DNA from: Streptomyces sp. ISL-87
GTDB lineage: Bacteria; Actinomycetota; Actinomycetes; Streptomycetales; Streptomycetaceae
Direction: 5' to 3'
DNA length: 55,628 nt
NCBI RefSeq assembly: GCF_018614095.1
Contig: NZ_JAGGOY010000060.1
Span: 1-55,628, forward strand
In this document: piece by piece, positions 52,338 to 55,628 of the stretch
How the letters are laid out: every line of letters begins with the position of its first letter
How positions within the stretch are numbered: the first letter of the stretch is position 1
Position numbers and translations under genes: made by a program
The notes under the pieces: model-generated
The model's database searches: none
Seen by the model: the letters and a program-made list of their open reading frames with translations, nothing else
What the model was told of the DNA's origin: nothing

Positions 52338-52451
52338 GTGACCGAGCAGCAGCGCAGGCCCTTCCTGTACGTCATCGCGTGCGCCGCCGGGATCGCCGGG
52401 GATGTCGGCCGCCGGTACGCGGGCCCACGAAGTTCGCGCCGAATCGGCTGA
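52338..52451 (+). pseudogene. Truncated flavoprotein-like ORF
   Basis: GTG 52338 opens VTEQQRRPFLYVIACAAGIA then GDVG, matching the first beta strand and phosphate loop of the phosphopantothenoylcysteine decarboxylase-like flavoprotein family, as I recall it (LYVIACAA...HVG). After about 24 residues similarity ends and the frame stops at 52451. A real family member is about 180 aa, so this is a stump. 52452-52593 holds nothing recognisable. Confidence 0.45.
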
Positions 52452-52593
52452 AAGCCGCCAGTGGTCGACGTGGGCCGGAACGGAGCGGGTGTCCTTGCGG
52501 CGGGGACCGCCCGGACACCCCCTTCCACCGCTCCGGACGCCGCCCCGTCGGCGCGCCCGACCAGCTTGGCCTGCTTGTGACTTGCCGGGATTG

Positions 52594-52620
52594 CCGATCC
52601 GCGTCGGTGACACGGATCGG
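52594..52620. promoter_or_regulatory. Inverted repeat upstream of the metalloprotease gene
   Basis: CCGATCCG and CGGATCGG are perfect 8-bp arms around 11 bases, 69 bp before the metalloprotease ATG. It could be an operator or the terminator of the former upstream genes; position within the likely promoter favours an operator. Confidence 0.45.
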
Positions 52621-52689
52621 CCACCGCGCGGGGGCCGGATCCGGTAGAACGCGCTGCCACACCGAGTTCGCCGACTGGAGAGGACCCCC

Positions 52690-54399
52690 ATGCATCTGAG
52701 TCGTAGGCGCCACCGGCGCCCCGGCCGTACCGCGGTACGCGCCGCCGTGTGCGGGCTGCTGCTGGCGCTCGCCGGCGTGCCCGGCGGGAGCCCGGCCCTG
52801 GCCGCGCCCGGCGGTGACACCGCCGTATGCCGACCGCCCGCGCAGACGGACCCGGACCGCACCGACGAGGGCGGCCGCTGCCTCGCCGTCACGCTGCGCC
52901 TGTCCGAGGCGCCCGTCCTGGGCGGGACGGCCCGGCTCGACATCGAGGTATCCGCCGTCGCCCGCGACAGGGACGTACGCCTCGACGTACAGCTCCCCGC
53001 AGGCCTGGAATGGGTGAGCGCGCCCCCCGGGCTCAGCACCTCCACGGCCGCCTCGCTCGTCCCCGTCCAGGGCGGCCGCCTACACCGGGCCGAGGGCACC
53101 GGCCGTGCCGGGCAGCAGCGCCCGTGGCGGCTCAGCGGCACCGTACGCGCGGTCGCCGAGGGCCCGGCCGGCGTCCGGGCCATCGCCACCTCGGCCGCCG
53201 ACCCGGAGGACACCGACGCCGACAGCGTCTTCGTCACGGTCGGGGCACGGCAGTCGCAGTTCGGCATCCCGGTCGGGAGTGTCAGCCCCGCGGCCCCGGC
53301 GGCCTCCGGCGCGAGCCGTACCCGGCCGGGCCTCGCCCACCGCCCCGCCGAGCCGGTCTCCGCCCCGGCGGGCACGATCACCGCCGCGAACACCGCCTGC
53401 GCCACCGGGACCTGGAACTACGTAGACCACACCGGCGTGACCCGGGTCTCCGCCAACGCCCGCGTGGCCGTCTACGACGACGACGCGCGCGGCGCGGACG
53501 ACCTCCTGACCACCGGTGTGACGGGCGCCGATGGCGGCTTCACGCTCTGCTTCGACAACACGGACGAGGAGGGCGGCGGCCAGGACGTCTACGTCCAGTT
53601 CGCCACCGAGAACCAGAACTGGGTGATACGCAACGGCAAGTCCCGTCAGCCGTATCGTTTCGCCACCCCGGTCCGCGCCGACGTCCCTGCCGGCTCCACC
53701 GCCGACGTCGGCGCCTTCCAGCCGGCCGACGCAGCGCTGATGCGCGGGGTGGAGGCCTTCGACGCGGTCAACACCGGCTGGAACTGGAAGCCGGGCAACT
53801 GCTGGGACGCCCGGGACACCACCTGCCGCCGTGGCCTGGTCAACTGGGCCCCGGATTCCACCGACGGCACGTACTACTCGCTCCAGGGCAACGCCGTGCA
53901 CCTCGCCGCCGAGGACCCCGACGCTCCCATCCTCGTCCTGCACGAGTTCGGCCACGCGATGATGGACGATGTCTACGAGGACGCCTTCCCCGCCTCCCCC
54001 AACTGCAGCCCGCACTACATCACCAAGACGAGCTCGGCGGGCTGCGCCTGGACCGAGGGCTTCGCCACCTGGTTCGGTGTCGCGGCGCTCGGCGACCCCA
54101 CCTTCCGCTGGCCCGGCGGCCGCGCTCAGGACCTGGAGGGACCGACCTGGGGCACCACGGGCTGGGACAACGGTGACACGGTCGAGGGCCGGGTCCTCGG
54201 CTCGGTGATCGACCTGTACGACACCACGAACGAGCCCGGCGACACCTGCACGGAAGACCCGGCCGGGCCGCTGTGGAACACCTTCCTCGGCCATGTGTCC
54301 GGCAGCTTCAGCCAGTTCTGGAGCCACCGCGCCGCCGATGGCTACGACGTGGGCGCGGGTCCCCGGTCCTGCCTGCACCACAACACGATCGACTACTGA
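52690..54399 (+). CDS. Secreted zinc metalloprotease (HEFGH)
   Basis: 569 aa from ATG 52690 with GAGAGGA upstream. A signal peptide with an arginine-rich start (RRRHRRPGR) and hydrophobic core ends near LAAPGG. Residues ~45-185 form a beta-sandwich-like region; ~215-340 is a carboxypeptidase regulatory-like or transthyretin-like domain (ARVAVYDDDARGADDLLTTG). The catalytic zinc motif LVLHEFGHAMM has His418, Glu419 and His422, and a downstream WTEGFATWF offers the third ligand Glu, as in gluzincins. Cysteines in the catalytic part suggest disulfides. It is a probable extracellular endopeptidase and is followed by a strong hairpin. Confidence 0.88.
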   Translation: MHLSRRRHRRPGRTAVRAAVCGLLLALAGVPGGSPALAAPGGDTAVCRPPAQTDPDRTDEGGRCLAVTLRLSEAPVLGGTARLDIEVSAVARDRDVRLDVQLPAGLEWVSAPPGLSTSTAASLVPVQGGRLHRAEGTGRAGQQRPWRLSGTVRAVAEGPAGVRAIATSAADPEDTDADSVFVTVGARQSQFGIPVGSVSPAAPAASGASRTRPGLAHRPAEPVSAPAGTITAANTACATGTWNYVDHTGVTRVSANARVAVYDDDARGADDLLTTGVTGADGGFTLCFDNTDEEGGGQDVYVQFATENQNWVIRNGKSRQPYRFATPVRADVPAGSTADVGAFQPADAALMRGVEAFDAVNTGWNWKPGNCWDARDTTCRRGLVNWAPDSTDGTYYSLQGNAVHLAAEDPDAPILVLHEFGHAMMDDVYEDAFPASPNCSPHYITKTSSAGCAWTEGFATWFGVAALGDPTFRWPGGRAQDLEGPTWGTTGWDNGDTVEGRVLGSVIDLYDTTNEPGDTCTEDPAGPLWNTFLGHVSGSFSQFWSHRAADGYDVGAGPRSCLHHNTIDY

Positions 54400-54412
54400 C
54401 CCGTCGCCGTGC

Positions 54413-54452
54413 GACGCACCACCCCGGCCTTCTTGGGCCTAGGTGGTGCGTC
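54413..54452. terminator. Terminator-like hairpin after the metalloprotease gene
   Basis: GACGCACCACC (54413-54423) pairs perfectly with GGTGGTGCGTC (54442-54452), with a GGCC-rich inner stem. It sits 13 bases after the protease stop and 29 bases before the regulator ATG, so it may also overlap the regulator's promoter. Confidence 0.75.
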
Positions 54453-54481
54453 CGCCGCACCGCGTTGGTACCTTGCCGCCC

Positions 54482-55489
54482 ATGGCGACGGGGGAGGTCG
54501 GCGAGGCACTGCGGCGGCTGGGCATCAGTGCGGCCGCGATCCGGCTCTACCTGGCCCTGCTGGAGCGGGCGCCCGTACGACTTCCCGAGCTGGGCGCGGT
54601 CACCGCCCTGACGGGGGCCGAACTGGCCGCCGCCTACGCCGAGCTGGTCGAGGCGGGGCTCGGCAGCGTGGCTGCCGACGGCCGCGAGACAGTCGCCCCC
54701 CTGCCGCCCGCCGCAGGACTGCAACTCCTCGGCCGCCGCCGGGCTGCCGAGCTCGACGCCTCCTGCATCACCGTCGCCGGGGCCTTCGACGCCTTCCGCC
54801 GCCGGCGGTCGGGCGCGTTCAAGAACGACCTGGTCGAGGTAGCCACCGGGGAGGAGATCGGCCCCCGGCTGCGCCAGGCCTGGGCCAGCGCCTGCGGCCA
54901 GATCCGCCAGCTGGACTCCCCGCCGTACTTCCCGATCCCCACCGCCACCGACGAGGCTCTGGCCACCCTCGCCCGGGGCGTGACCCAGCGCGTGGTGTAC
55001 TCGCGGGAGTCGCTGGAATTCCCCGGCAACCTCATCCGCTCCATCGAGCCGTGCATCGCCGCAGGCGAGCAGGCGAGGGTGGTGAGCTCGGTGTTCGTGA
55101 AGCTGATCATCATCGACGACGCCTGCGCGCTGGTCTCCCTGTCCATCCAGGAGGTCGACGTGCACCACACCCTGCTCATCGTGCAGCCGTGCGGGCTGTT
55201 CTCGGCGCTGGCGGCGCTGTTCGAGCAGACCTGGCACAGCGCACTGCCTCTGCACGCCTCCCGCACACCCTCCCTGCGCGGCCCCGCCGGCCCGCCGCAG
55301 CGCCCGCTGCCCGCCGACCGCCGCCTGCTCGCGCTGCTCGCGGGCGGTGTGCCGGACCAGGACATCGCCCGCGAACTCGGCATCAGCCGCCGGACCCTGT
55401 TCCGCCGCGTGGAGCTCCTGATGGCCCGCCTGGGCGCCACCACCCGCTTCCAGCTCGCCCTCCAGGCCCAGCGCCGCGGCTGGCTGTGA
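54482..55489 (+). CDS. TrmB-like / LuxR-type HTH transcriptional regulator
   Basis: 335 aa from ATG 54482. The N-terminus (EALRRLGISAAAIRLYLALLERAPVR) is a TrmB-like winged helix. The middle (~100-260) resembles the phospholipase D-like sensory region of such regulators (VTQRVVYSRESLEFPG, HHTLLIVQP). The C-terminus is a LuxR/GerE helix-turn-helix (LLALLAGGVPDQDIARELGI, TLFRRVELLMARLGATTRFQ). This fusion is common in Streptomyces and often sits beside secreted-enzyme genes; it may control the metalloprotease. No phosphorylation receiver domain is present. Confidence 0.87.
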   Translation: MATGEVGEALRRLGISAAAIRLYLALLERAPVRLPELGAVTALTGAELAAAYAELVEAGLGSVAADGRETVAPLPPAAGLQLLGRRRAAELDASCITVAGAFDAFRRRRSGAFKNDLVEVATGEEIGPRLRQAWASACGQIRQLDSPPYFPIPTATDEALATLARGVTQRVVYSRESLEFPGNLIRSIEPCIAAGEQARVVSSVFVKLIIIDDACALVSLSIQEVDVHHTLLIVQPCGLFSALAALFEQTWHSALPLHASRTPSLRGPAGPPQRPLPADRRLLALLAGGVPDQDIARELGISRRTLFRRVELLMARLGATTRFQLALQAQRRGWL

Positions 55490-55497
55490 GGCTGGCC

Positions 55498-55623
55498 CTA
55501 CCGCGGCAGGTCGATCCGGTACCTGATGAAGCCGGTGTTGAGATCTTCTTGATTCCACCTGCGGATGGCTCTGGCCTGCGGCGGAGAGTCTTTCAGCGGG
55601 ATCTTGCGAGGAACCCCGGGCCT
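55498..55623 (-). pseudogene. Possible C-terminal gene remnant at window edge
   Basis: Reading in from the right edge on the minus strand, a TGA at 55626-55624 is followed by about 41 open codons, ending AIRRWNQEDLNTGFIRYRID plus LPR and a stop at 55500-55498. There is no ATG, GTG or TTG in this stretch, yet the residue composition looks protein-like. Either it is a decayed 3' end or chance. Not assigned to a family. Confidence 0.25.
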
Positions 55624-55628
55624 TCAGG

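Noticed and set aside
55498..55623. A real partial gene entering from the right edge
   Set aside because: An in-frame TGA at 55624-55626 and the lack of any start codon mean it cannot be an intact gene end; kept only as a low-confidence remnant.

Overview
The window is high-GC actinobacterial DNA, almost certainly from a Streptomyces. The grounds are strong GC bias at third codon positions, GGAGG-type ribosome binding sites, frequent GTG/TTG starts and ATGA/GTGA overlaps, a SARP-type activator, STAND regulators and Streptomyces-type conflict genes. No rRNA, tRNA, CRISPR array, transposase or phage gene was recognised.

Region 1 (1-2700) holds two tandem paralogues for secreted six-bladed kelch-type propellers, each behind its own copy of the same upstream element. 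Region 2 (2715-27156) is a nonribosomal peptide cluster. Its minus-strand arm runs XRE/STAND regulator, C-A-T-C-A-T synthetase, type II thioesterase, SyrP-like Fe/2-oxoglutarate hydroxylase, A-T didomain (specificity code reads as glutamine) and finally a C-T-C-T-C-T protein that has lost its adenylation domains. Its regulatory and tailoring arm has a 59-aa secreted peptide, a 1364-aa SARP/NB-ARC/TPR activator, a SnoaL-like protein, a probable heme-dependent tyrosine 3-hydroxylase and a catechol-type O-methyltransferase. The likely product is a small peptide with (beta-hydroxy)glutamine and an O-methylated hydroxytyrosine-like unit. No exporter, MbtH or integrated TE domain is in the window.

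Region 3 (27286-35903) is a four-gene, same-strand conflict-type operon: alpha/beta hydrolase, caspase fused to a VMAP-C-like tail, MoxR AAA+ ATPase, and a giant vWA / pseudo-trypsin / cyclase-like / pentapeptide-like protein. It looks like an elaborated vWA-MoxR-VMAP ternary system. A tyrosine phosphatase and a stand-alone KAS II-like ketosynthase follow.

Region 4 (38131-55628) encodes surface and secreted proteins: a coupled pair of membrane-anchored proteins (one with a vWA domain), a 2141-aa Rhs-type polymorphic toxin with a small convergent gene beside it, a large secreted FG-GAP/lectin protein, a graveyard of apparent gene remnants (Trypco2-like, trypsin-like and flavoprotein-like pieces), a secreted zinc metalloprotease and a TrmB/LuxR-type regulator. 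Several convergent or downstream gaps hold strong inverted repeats that look like terminators. A recurrent trait is in-frame minisatellite repeats in linkers of many unrelated genes.
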